Assembly: GCA_024398055.1 (NCBI GenBank)
Contig: CP073749.1
Span: forward strand, 1,550,594-1,614,593
Source of the DNA: a bacterium SCSIO 12741
Lineage (GTDB): Bacteria; Bacteroidota; Bacteroidia; Flavobacteriales_G; Salibacteraceae
Direction of reading: 5' to 3'
Length of the DNA stretch: 64,000 bases
Shown: piece after piece, positions 52,718 through 60,438 of the stretch
Layout: each line of letters opens with the position of its first letter
How positions within the stretch are numbered: the stretch's first letter is position 1
Made by a program: the position numbers and the translations under genes
Notes under the pieces: model-generated
Databases searched by the model: none
Told to the model about the DNA's origin: nothing
What the model saw: only the letters and a program-made list of their open reading frames with translations

Positions 52718-55057
52718 ATGAAACAAGTCACAAACCCGATACTCGGATTTTTGGGCATTCTGCTAGTGGGCGGATTCCTAAGTTCCGATCTGAATGCTCA
52801 GACTGAGGTTAAGCTAATCCAGTATGGTAGATACGATTCTATTGAAGTCTCCAACAGTCATGGTGTGATGCAAATGCCGTGGTTGGGAGGTATGGAAACT
52901 CCCCAGTTTTCTCCGTTCAATCTTAATGGAGACAGCTTGATGGACTTGGTGTTCTTCGATCGTGATGTGTTTCTTCCCAGAACTTTGATCAATACGGGTT
53001 TGCCTGGCGATGACGCCTATCGTCATGCTCCGGAATACGAAGCTGCCTTCCCAAAAATGTGGGATTTTGCTCTTTTCCGCGACTACGATCACGACGGAAA
53101 ACACGACATTTTTACAGCCTCAGACGTAGGCGACTTTCGAGTGTTTAAAAATGAGTCCAGCACCTTTGATCCTGATTCGATGGACTTTATGGGTCAACTC
53201 TTTCCAGCACACTGGGACAGCAACTTCATGTATAAAAACTTAACGGCCAGGTACTATGTAAATGGCCTTTCCAAGCCCTACTTCTACACCAATGTATTTT
53301 GTGGCTCCCCCGATATTCCAGCCATTGTGGATGCGGATAACGATGGAGACTTAGATATCATGGCCTTTGACACTCCAAATTTTCAATATTGGAGAAACAT
53401 GCAAGTGGAATGGGGCAGCTCCAAGCCTTTGGATTTTATGCTTTACGACATTTGTTGGGGCCAACTGAGAGAAGGCTCCATTGGTTTTAACCTGGATTTG
53501 CACTCGTGCTTTGGTATGATACCACCCGCAGCCCCAGGCGGACGACACGCACCTACCAAAACCATTTTGCTGGAAGATATGGATTGCAACGGCCTACCCG
53601 ACTTGATGATAGGCGACCAGGGCTTTCCTAACATGATTGTGGGCTACAATTTTGGAAACGTAGATACGGCAATTGTTACCCAACAAGACACGTCTTATCC
53701 TTCCAAGGATGTTCCTGTTGAGCTACACTCCTTCCCTGCTGCCTACACCTTCGATGCGGACAATGATGGCCTGCGCGACCTGGTAATTGCACCCAATGAC
53801 ATTGAAGGCTACTTAAATACGGAGCAAGTCTTACTGTATAAAAACGAAGGTGATTCCAGCTGCCCGGATTATAAATACCAGTTTGATCCGCTTTTTGAAA
53901 GAGACGTAATTGACTTGGGAAGAAATGCCTACCCCGTATTTTTCAATGTGGATGGTGATAGCCTGATGGATATTGTTTGTGGAGGATATGGCGTTTACCA
54001 GCCTTCCTTAGGGACATTTGACAGCCGATTGGCTTATTACAAAAATGTGGGAACCACTACCTCTCCTGAGTTTAAATTCATTACCCGGGATTTAATTCCC
54101 ACACCTAACCCGATTGATACCGGACTATATCCCGCCTTTGGTGATCTGGATAATGACGGTGACCAGGACTTGCTTTTGGCTACAGCCCAGGGCTATTTGC
54201 ACTACTATGAAAATCAAGCGGCTTCAGCACAGGATTCTGCGGAATTTGTGAGGACGTCGGTGAGTTATAATGGAAAATCGTTTGGTAGGAACCCGAGACT
54301 CTATCTGTATGATGTGAATGACGATGGCAAGTTGGACATTTTGTTGGGCGATAAGGGAAATACTATTCGCTACTACAACAATACCGGAACTGCCCAAGTG
54401 GCGGACTTCAGCCCTACCAGCGTGGATAGCACATTTGGCAACATCTCCCTCGCCGATCAATGGGGCCATGGAAATTTAACGGTAGTTATTAAAGACATGG
54501 ACACCAATGGCGTGGAGAGCAACGACCCGAATGATACTTCGATCAAGCGATTCATGTTCGTTTCTGCCGGATCTGGCTGGATGTATTTATACGATCAGTT
54601 TAGCAGCACCCGTGGCGCCTCTTTCCGCTTACTGGATAGCCTGTACATCTACACCAGACACCCAAGCATTCACATGGAAGACCTAACCGGCGATGGTAAG
54701 CCGGATATGATATTCGGACATCGTGCTGGTGGGATGAGTATTTTGTTGAAAGATGGAGGAAACATCATCCGTCCACCCGAAATTGATACTACATCAGTTG
54801 AAGAGATTAGTGCAAATCAAACGACGCTAAAACTGTATCCCAATCCGGGTATTGATGAGTTGTTCTTCCACAACCCGGATGGTGAAATCATTCTGTCTAT
54901 GGAAATGCTGGATATGACCGGCAAACAAGTACATCAGATGGATTATCCAGGGAATGGGCCCGTCGTTGTATCTAACTTACCTTCAGGCTCATACATTGTT
55001 CGTATCCAAACCGATAAGGAACTAATAAGCCTACCCTACTTTAAGTCTGATCAGTAG
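52718..55057 (+). CDS. Secreted VCBS/FG-GAP repeat protein with T9SS sorting domain (second of a tandem pair)
   Basis: 779 residues with a signal peptide (ILGFLGILLVGGFLSSDLNAQ). It has the same loop series as its neighbour (DYDHDGKHDIF, DADNDGDLDIM, DLDNDGDQDLL, DVNDDGKLDIL, DLTGDGKPDMI) and shares many whole segments with it, such as GDSLMDLVFFDRD and TQQDTSYPSKDVPVE. The C-terminus is a T9SS domain (LYPNPGIDELFF, SGSYIVRI). It follows the first copy by 35 bp, so the pair arose by duplication and is probably co-transcribed. Confidence 0.9.
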   Translation: MKQVTNPILGFLGILLVGGFLSSDLNAQTEVKLIQYGRYDSIEVSNSHGVMQMPWLGGMETPQFSPFNLNGDSLMDLVFFDRDVFLPRTLINTGLPGDDAYRHAPEYEAAFPKMWDFALFRDYDHDGKHDIFTASDVGDFRVFKNESSTFDPDSMDFMGQLFPAHWDSNFMYKNLTARYYVNGLSKPYFYTNVFCGSPDIPAIVDADNDGDLDIMAFDTPNFQYWRNMQVEWGSSKPLDFMLYDICWGQLREGSIGFNLDLHSCFGMIPPAAPGGRHAPTKTILLEDMDCNGLPDLMIGDQGFPNMIVGYNFGNVDTAIVTQQDTSYPSKDVPVELHSFPAAYTFDADNDGLRDLVIAPNDIEGYLNTEQVLLYKNEGDSSCPDYKYQFDPLFERDVIDLGRNAYPVFFNVDGDSLMDIVCGGYGVYQPSLGTFDSRLAYYKNVGTTTSPEFKFITRDLIPTPNPIDTGLYPAFGDLDNDGDQDLLLATAQGYLHYYENQAASAQDSAEFVRTSVSYNGKSFGRNPRLYLYDVNDDGKLDILLGDKGNTIRYYNNTGTAQVADFSPTSVDSTFGNISLADQWGHGNLTVVIKDMDTNGVESNDPNDTSIKRFMFVSAGSGWMYLYDQFSSTRGASFRLLDSLYIYTRHPSIHMEDLTGDGKPDMIFGHRAGGMSILLKDGGNIIRPPEIDTTSVEEISANQTTLKLYPNPGIDELFFHNPDGEIILSMEMLDMTGKQVHQMDYPGNGPVVVSNLPSGSYIVRIQTDKELISLPYFKSDQ

Positions 55058-55091
55058 ATCCTAATTCAACCCTCTTAAATGCGGTTTGTTC

Positions 55092-55099
55092 TACCTTTG
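55092..55099 (+). promoter_or_regulatory. Promoter element of the DAHP synthase/chorismate mutase gene
   Basis: TACCTTTG matches TAnnTTTG, 12 bp before the ATG at 55112. It excludes the upstream ATG at 55079 as the start. Confidence 0.6.
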
Positions 55100-55111
55100 C
55101 AGGCACAGGCT

Positions 55112-56239
55112 ATGAAGGGTTTGAACGAAAAAGGGAACGATCTTGTACTACCGAGGGTGAAGGATAAGAAACCACTATTAATTGCTGGGCCATGTAGCGC
55201 CGAAAGTGAGACACAGATCTTATCGGTTGCCGAATCTTTGGCGGCCCAAAAAAAGGTTCAGCTCTTTCGGGCAGGAATCTGGAAACCCAGAACCCGACCA
55301 GACAATTTTGAAGGAATTGGCGAAAAAGGATTACACTGGCTTCGGCGGGTTCAGGAAGAGTTTGGAATGCCTGCCATCACCGAAGTTGCCAACGCCCGGC
55401 ACACCCGAGAGGCTCTCGATCAGGGGTTAAAATACCTTTGGATTGGAGCTCGCACCACAGTGAATCCTTTTTCTGTTCAAGACATTGCAGATGCGCTAAA
55501 GGGCGCCCCTGTTACCGTATTTGTAAAAAATCCTATTCATCCAGATATAAACCTATGGATGGGTGCTATTGAACGGATTCAAAATGCAGGAGTGGCCCAT
55601 GTAGGCGCTATTCACCGAGGTTTTAGCACCTTTAGAAGTTCACCTTACCGCAACATTCCACTTTGGGAAATTCCCATTGAACTCCAACGTCGATTTCCTG
55701 ATCTGACACTCATTTGCGATCCCAGTCATATCGCTGGTAGTCGCCCGTTAATTCCTTTGGTGAGCCAAAAAGCTCTTGACTTGAACATGGCTGGACTTAT
55801 GGTAGAAGTTCACCCAAATCCGGAAGAAGCCTGGAGTGATGCCAAACAACAGCTTACACCTGGCCACTTCCACGACATGGTAGACCTGTTGTCGGTTCGT
55901 TCAGAACACGGGTCTGATGACGTCTTTATCAATCAATTGGAAGAATTGAGAGACAAAATCGACAAGCTGGATGAGGAGATTTTGAGCGCCTTGGAAGTTC
56001 GATTAAAGATGATTGAACAAATCGGTCAGTACAAAAGGCAGAACAATGTGACTGTTTACCAAATTGATCGGTGGAACGAAATCCTGAAAACCCGGGCCAA
56101 AATGGGTGGAGAACTCGGAATGGATGCCGAGTTTGTCAAGAAGCTCATGGAGTTGATCCACGTAGAATCCATTCGGATCCAAACGGGAATCATGCAGGAT
56201 CCTTCTCAGGGCCAAGACCCATTATCCGGTCAAGAATAG
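55112..56239 (+). CDS. Bifunctional DAHP synthase / chorismate mutase
   Basis: 375 residues. The DAHP synthase part shows IAGPCSAESETQ, FRAGIWKPRTRPDNF and LICDPSHIAGSRPLI. The C-terminal ~90 residues form an AroQ-type chorismate mutase helix bundle (LRDKIDKLDEEILSALEVRL and MIEQIGQYKR). Fusing the entry and branch enzymes of aromatic synthesis, often with the mutase acting as a sensor of the end product, is common in this phylum. The 3' end overlaps the convergent hemD by 50 bp. Confidence 0.93.
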   Translation: MKGLNEKGNDLVLPRVKDKKPLLIAGPCSAESETQILSVAESLAAQKKVQLFRAGIWKPRTRPDNFEGIGEKGLHWLRRVQEEFGMPAITEVANARHTREALDQGLKYLWIGARTTVNPFSVQDIADALKGAPVTVFVKNPIHPDINLWMGAIERIQNAGVAHVGAIHRGFSTFRSSPYRNIPLWEIPIELQRRFPDLTLICDPSHIAGSRPLIPLVSQKALDLNMAGLMVEVHPNPEEAWSDAKQQLTPGHFHDMVDLLSVRSEHGSDDVFINQLEELRDKIDKLDEEILSALEVRLKMIEQIGQYKRQNNVTVYQIDRWNEILKTRAKMGGELGMDAEFVKKLMELIHVESIRIQTGIMQDPSQGQDPLSGQE

Positions 56240-56846
56240 CTAACATTCCGTAACCCTTGGCTACCCGAGCCGAATACCCTTTGGTTCGAAGCGCCTCTGC
56301 TGTGGTTTCACCTATAGCTACCAATTGAACGCCTTTTGGTATTTCATGCTGATCGAAAAATGATTGAACATTGGATGGACTCGTAAAGGCAATAACATCC
56401 AAATCACCGGGTAATTCACAAGATCGATTAAGGGTTTCATAGGCCCCTACTTCGATTACCTGATCTGCAGGAAGAGCCTTTTGCACCGTCCTTTTTCCAA
56501 TGCGCGTTACAGGAAAAAGCACCTTTCCCTCACCGACCAGCTGACCAAACTGGGCTGCCGCTTTTTCTACAGGGTGCGATCCGATAAACTGAGGTGTTAA
56601 ACCTTGTTTGATGAGTTCACGAGCGGTTCCCTCCCCTAAGGCCGCAATTTTGGTTGTAGATGGAATCCTATTCCAGGCGTGGCGAACGGCCGACGGCGAA
56701 TTAAAAAACACCCATTGAATATCCTCTTCTACCGGCCCGAAAGGCAGCGGCTGAGTTTGAATAAACGGAGCTTCTACAAGCGTTAGAAAATGGGAAATTG
56801 AAGATTGGGCAAAGAGCGACCAATCAAGCTCTTTGGTGATTAAGAC
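56190..56846 (-). CDS. hemD: Uroporphyrinogen-III synthase domain (no conventional start; possible fusion to HemC)
   Basis: The frame is open from 56846, in the last codons of hemC, to TGA at 56190, giving about 218 residues of a HemD-like protein: VLITKELDWSLFAQSSISHF, WVFFNSPSAVRHAWN, LGEGTARELIKQG and AFTSPSNVQSFFD. It cyclises hydroxymethylbilane to uroporphyrinogen III. No ATG, GTG or TTG occurs in this frame between the upstream TGA and a GTG at 56711 inside the domain. The N-terminal ~45 residues of the fold, including VLITKEL, lie upstream of that GTG, so that codon is not a plausible start. The junction with hemC is an A9 run (56847-56855) that forms a -1 slippery sequence, discussed under findings. 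Confidence 0.8.
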   Translation of the reverse strand, partial: VLITKELDWSLFAQSSISHFLTLVEAPFIQTQPLPFGPVEEDIQWVFFNSPSAVRHAWNRIPSTTKIAALGEGTARELIKQGLTPQFIGSHPVEKAAAQFGQLVGEGKVLFPVTRIGKRTVQKALPADQVIEVGAYETLNRSCELPGDLDVIAFTSPSNVQSFFDQHEIPKGVQLVAIGETTAEALRTKGYSARVAKGYGMLAILDRIMGLGPEKDPA

Positions 56847-57760
56847 TTTTTTTTTACCTGATCCTGGATTCGATCCATCGCTTCCTGAACCAAGGCTTCA
56901 CCATCTTTTCCTTCTAGAAAAAATCGTTTTAACGGATCCCTTTCTTTGGCAGCATAAGAAACCCAAAGCTGAAACTGTCCCTCTTCTTCGCGACAATAAA
57001 CACCCAAAGGCAATTTACAACCCCCTTGACAACGATTGAGAATAGCTCGTTCGATATGGGTCGTTGTAGCTACCTGATCATCATTTAGGGCTTGGAGGGT
57101 TTGGCGCAATTCTTCATCTCCTTCTCTGATCTGAAGAGCTAAAACTCCTTGAGCGGGAGCCGGAATAAAAGCCGTAGGGTCCAAAATTTCAACGAAAAAA
57201 TCATCCAGTGGTAGCTCCAGGCGAGATACACCTGCCAGGGCAATAACAATGGCATCGTATTGTCCGTCGCGCAGCTTTTGAATTCTGGTAGGAACATTTC
57301 CGCGCAAATCATCCAGGTTTAGATCTTCCCTAAAGAATAAAAGCTGAGATCTTCTACGAGCCGATGAAGTTCCCACTTTGGCTCCCGATTTCAAACTTAG
57401 CGGCTTCGAGGTATCCACACTCTCTGGACGGATAAGTAGTAATTCAGATGGGTTTTCCCGATCCGAAACTGCTGCAATCGAGAGTCCTTCCGGTTGTTCG
57501 GTTTCCAGGTCTTTGTGGGAGTGAACCGCTAAATCAACCGACTCATCCAACAGAGCCTGCTCAATTTCCTTGGTAAAAAACCCTTTTCCCTCTAGCTTAT
57601 CAAAGCTGAGATGCTGGATTTTATCCCCTTGAGTCTTAATTATTTTGAGTTCGCAGCTTACACCTTGCTCAGCGAGCTGATCCTTTACACGATTGGCTTG
57701 CCAAAGGGCAAGATCACTTCCTCTGGTACCGATGATGATACCGGACTGACGATCCGACAT
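56840..57760 (-). CDS. hemC: Hydroxymethylbilane synthase (porphobilinogen deaminase)
   Basis: 306 residues, the normal size. ATP-free motifs of the family: IGTRGSDLALWQANRV, SHKDLETEQPEG, GTSSARRRSQLLF, DDLRGNVPTRI and NRCQGGCKLPLGVYC, which carries the cysteine that binds the dipyrromethane cofactor. It polymerises four porphobilinogens. Its start overlaps the hemA stop by one base. Its last codons are GTA AAA AAA AAG TCT TAA, containing the slippery run shared with hemD. Confidence 0.95.
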   Translation of the reverse strand: MSDRQSGIIIGTRGSDLALWQANRVKDQLAEQGVSCELKIIKTQGDKIQHLSFDKLEGKGFFTKEIEQALLDESVDLAVHSHKDLETEQPEGLSIAAVSDRENPSELLLIRPESVDTSKPLSLKSGAKVGTSSARRRSQLLFFREDLNLDDLRGNVPTRIQKLRDGQYDAIVIALAGVSRLELPLDDFFVEILDPTAFIPAPAQGVLALQIREGDEELRQTLQALNDDQVATTTHIERAILNRCQGGCKLPLGVYCREEEGQFQLWVSYAAKERDPLKRFFLEGKDGEALVQEAMDRIQDQVKKKS

Positions 57761-58989
57761 TACTTTTTTTCTTCTTTTAGTAGGATTTCCTTAGCCAAGA
57801 GCATAGGAGTGCTCATGTACTTTTTTTCGAGGTAAGAAACCACCTTATCCAGCGTTTCTCTGGAGTTTTGATCCAACTCGTCAATTTCCCGGGCAAAAAC
57901 TTCTTCGACTGCTCGTCTACGAATGTCTTTTACTTGCTCAGGCACTTTACGCATCGCCAGTTCTACTTGTCTCACCTTGTGAATGTTTACAAAGTCGTCC
58001 AAGTTTTCTTTAACGATGGCCTCGCAACGGTGCAATTCTCCTTTTCTCAATTCCAGGTTTTTCGCCGCCAAGTCTTTCAAAGACTCAACACCAATAAATT
58101 CCACCGACTCTTCTTTAACTATGTCAGAGTGGGTATCAGCAGGAACAGCCAGATCGATGATCGTTTTGTTTGCTGGTTGCTCTGGGTTAAGAGAAGCATA
58201 TATTTCAGGAGTGATAATCACTTCTTCAGATCCGGTACAGGTGATGAGTGCATCAAAAGGAGATTGAAAATCTTTCAACTCACTCAAAGCAAAAGCCTGA
58301 CCACCAATTTCGCGAACCAAATTTTCTGCCCGACTCAAGGTTCTGTTGAATATGTAAAAGTTGGTATAACCCGCTTTTTTCAATTTCAGCAGCATTGCTT
58401 TGTTGGTTTTTCCTGCACCAACAACCACAATTCCCGATTCGGTAGAAATTCCTTGTTCAATTAATCTGCGGTACGCCAGGTTAACGATGCTCACCGGGCG
58501 ATTAGCAATCAAAGTTTCCGTAAAAACTTGTTTTGCTGTTTCGATCGTCTTACGCATCAGGATGCGAATAAAGTCTCCGGTCAATCCGGCTTCTTTACAA
58601 TTTTGGTAGGCATCCTTGATCTGAGAAATAATTTCCCGTTCACCCACCACAAGTGAGTCCAAAGAACCCGCTACGCGAAATACATGATCAACGGCCTCCA
58701 AGTGAGAATAAACCAAAGCTTGCTTTTCAGCTTTGTCTACTTGCTCCTGGCTCCAATCTGGATAGATCTCAGCCAACATCTCATTTAGAAAATCAGCGGT
58801 TAACTCTTCCTCCGTGCGAAACCACATTTCCACTCGGTTACAGGTACTGAGAAACAACAATTCCTCTACCCGTGATCCCAAAAGTGACTGTAAGCGATTC
58901 TGGAGATTTTCAGGAGCGATGTGAAAGGCTCCTACTTGTTCGATACCAACCGAACTGTGCGTATATGTGACAGCATGAAAATACTTCAT
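57760..58989 (-). CDS. hemA: Glutamyl-tRNA reductase
   Basis: 409 residues from ATG at 58989 (the frame opens at 59010). The catalytic cysteine lies in LFLSTCNRVEMWF (about residue 50), the NADPH loop is VVVGAGKTNKAMLLKL (about residue 178) and the C-terminal dimerisation region is coiled. It reduces Glu-tRNA to glutamate-1-semialdehyde, the first step of the C5 haem pathway. It heads hemA-hemC-hemD. Confidence 0.96.
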   Translation of the reverse strand: MKYFHAVTYTHSSVGIEQVGAFHIAPENLQNRLQSLLGSRVEELLFLSTCNRVEMWFRTEEELTADFLNEMLAEIYPDWSQEQVDKAEKQALVYSHLEAVDHVFRVAGSLDSLVVGEREIISQIKDAYQNCKEAGLTGDFIRILMRKTIETAKQVFTETLIANRPVSIVNLAYRRLIEQGISTESGIVVVGAGKTNKAMLLKLKKAGYTNFYIFNRTLSRAENLVREIGGQAFALSELKDFQSPFDALITCTGSEEVIITPEIYASLNPEQPANKTIIDLAVPADTHSDIVKEESVEFIGVESLKDLAAKNLELRKGELHRCEAIVKENLDDFVNIHKVRQVELAMRKVPEQVKDIRRRAVEEVFAREIDELDQNSRETLDKVVSYLEKKYMSTPMLLAKEILLKEEKK

Positions 58990-59191
58990 ACAATAACGAT
59001 CGTCCTGCAAAAGTGCGGGGAAAGGCGAGTTACTTTGTCATGGAAATGTCAGAGAAAGTCTAAATAGAATCGTTCTAAATAGCCAACAGCCTCATGAAGG
59101 CCAATTATCTGATTGTGGGTGGTGTTTCCGGGTTATTAAAAGATTAGTAAAAATGCGTACTTTTAGGCGGAAACTAAAAAAATTGAATCCT

Positions 59192-59998
59192 ATGAAGAAA
59201 GTGCTGTTCTATTTACTGTCCGCTACGTTGGTTCTTAGTGCATGTAAAAAAGAAGGATGTACGGATGCGAATGCAACGAATTATGACGCTGATGCCAAAA
59301 CTGATGATGGATCTTGTACTTATCCTGACCCAGGGGATACTCAAAAGCCAGTAGCTACTATTGAGAAACCTGCAAATGCTACTGAATATGCCAAGAATGA
59401 TACCGTTGAAGTTCATATGGACTTTACCGATAATGTAGCTCTTTCTACATATACCTTGAAAGTTTCTGGTGGTAGTTGGGATCAAACGTTGACTGAGTCC
59501 ATTACTGGAACGAGTGCTCATGCTCACCAAAAATTGGTAGTAAGCAGCACCACTGCAGCTGGAGACTATACACTAACTGCTACTGCAACGGATAAGGCTG
59601 GAAATGTTTCCGCTGAATCTACCGTAACGATTAAGGTTACACAAGATGTTGCTGATAACGAAAAGCCAGTTATGCAAACTCCTGTAGTTACCTGGCCATT
59701 GGCTCCAAACCCCATGGAAGCTTCTACACCGAACAAAGTTCGTGTTCAAGTAACCGATAATATGGGAGTTGCTACTATCGTAACTACGCTTACGTTGAAA
59801 AGTGACGGATCGGAAATCGGAAAAACGACTACCGACGCTACCAAATTCAGCGATCCTAAGAACATTAATGAAGAAATTACTATCCAGCACTCTCCTCAAG
59901 GTGGAGTAGCCGAGTATGACATGGACCTAAAAGTTGTGTGTACTGATGCTGCAGGTAACTCTTCTGAAGAAACAATTGCTGTGAAGGGTAAGTTCTAA
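59192..59998 (+). CDS. DUF4625-like lipoprotein with Ig-type domains
   Basis: 268 residues from ATG at 59192. The signal peptide ends at a lipobox (VLSAC) followed by KKEGCTDANATNYDADA. That segment, with CTDANATNYDADAKTDDGSC, is a small cysteine-paired motif often found on surface lipoproteins of the phylum. Two Ig-like domains follow (VEVHMDFTDNVALSTYTLKV, KVRVQVTDNMGVATIV), each ending in a TDAAGN or TDKAGN strand typical of DUF4625. Role unknown. A near-consensus TACTTTTA lies at 59158. A strong terminator follows. Confidence 0.85.
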   Translation: MKKVLFYLLSATLVLSACKKEGCTDANATNYDADAKTDDGSCTYPDPGDTQKPVATIEKPANATEYAKNDTVEVHMDFTDNVALSTYTLKVSGGSWDQTLTESITGTSAHAHQKLVVSSTTAAGDYTLTATATDKAGNVSAESTVTIKVTQDVADNEKPVMQTPVVTWPLAPNPMEASTPNKVRVQVTDNMGVATIVTTLTLKSDGSEIGKTTTDATKFSDPKNINEEITIQHSPQGGVAEYDMDLKVVCTDAAGNSSEETIAVKGKF

Positions 59999-60020
59999 AC
60001 TACTTATCACACAAGATTTT

Positions 60021-60052
60021 AAAGGGCTTCCGATTTCGGGGCCCTTTTTTTA
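60021..60052 (+). terminator. Terminator after the DUF4625-like gene
   Basis: AAAGGGCTTC pairs with GGGGCCCTTT (with G-T pairs) and is followed by a T run. Confidence 0.8.
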
Positions 60053-60094
60053 TTCCCAAAGTTTGGTGAACCTTTTTACCTGAAAGTTGAATCA

Positions 60095-60130
60095 TAAAAA
60101 AACCCCGGAACTTGAACATTCAGGGGGTTT
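60095..60130 (-). terminator. Terminator after tRNA-Gln
   Basis: On the minus strand AAACCCC pairs with GGGGTTT, followed by a T7 run. It lies about 23 bp after the 3' end of the tRNA. Confidence 0.7.
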
Positions 60131-60152
60131 GATCTGCGATCTTTTGATCTTG

Positions 60153-60225
60153 TTGTCCCACTAGGGCTCGAACCTAGACTCTTCTGAACCAAAATCAGAC
60201 GTGTTGCCAGTTACACCATGGGACA
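60153..60225 (-). tRNA. tRNA-Gln (anticodon TTG)
   Basis: 73 nt on the minus strand. The acceptor stem TGTCCCA/TGGGACA closes perfectly. The anticodon stem TCTGA/TCAGA encloses loop TTTTGGT, whose central bases TTG read CAA. The T arm has GGTTCGAGCC and the discriminator is A. CCA is not encoded. The gene fits with the GatCAB route that charges this tRNA (gatC is at 9 kb). The 441-bp gene-free stretch between the DUF4625-like and DUF2723 genes contains this tRNA, two terminators and the promoter of the DUF2723 gene. Confidence 0.93.
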
Positions 60226-60392
60226 GCGTAATTTGGAGACGCGAAAGTAAATAAAATGTTTAAAACAGAAGGATAAATTTTCTCAGTATTCCGAAGCAGT
60301 TTACGAAAGTCCTTGATTTGACAACAGATCGAGAGATTGAAAAACCGCTTGTAGCTTGAGGAAATAGGCGAGGATAAATAGCAATAGATTAA

Positions 60393-60400
60393 TATATTTG
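60393..60400 (+). promoter_or_regulatory. Promoter element of the DUF2723 gene
   Basis: TATATTTG matches TAnnTTTG, 38 bp before the ATG. Confidence 0.6.
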
Positions 60401-60438
60401 CCCCTTTTGTATAAATAGGTACAAAACTCAACACATCT

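Noticed and set aside
50000-55060. Large repeat similarity as a mobile or genomic repeat
   Set aside because: The similarity is between two adjacent protein-coding paralogues, with no terminal repeats, transposase or target duplication.
60000-60060. Small RNA gene in the 441-bp gap after the DUF4625-like gene
   Set aside because: The hairpin with T run is a terminator for the upstream gene; no separate promoter precedes it on the plus strand.
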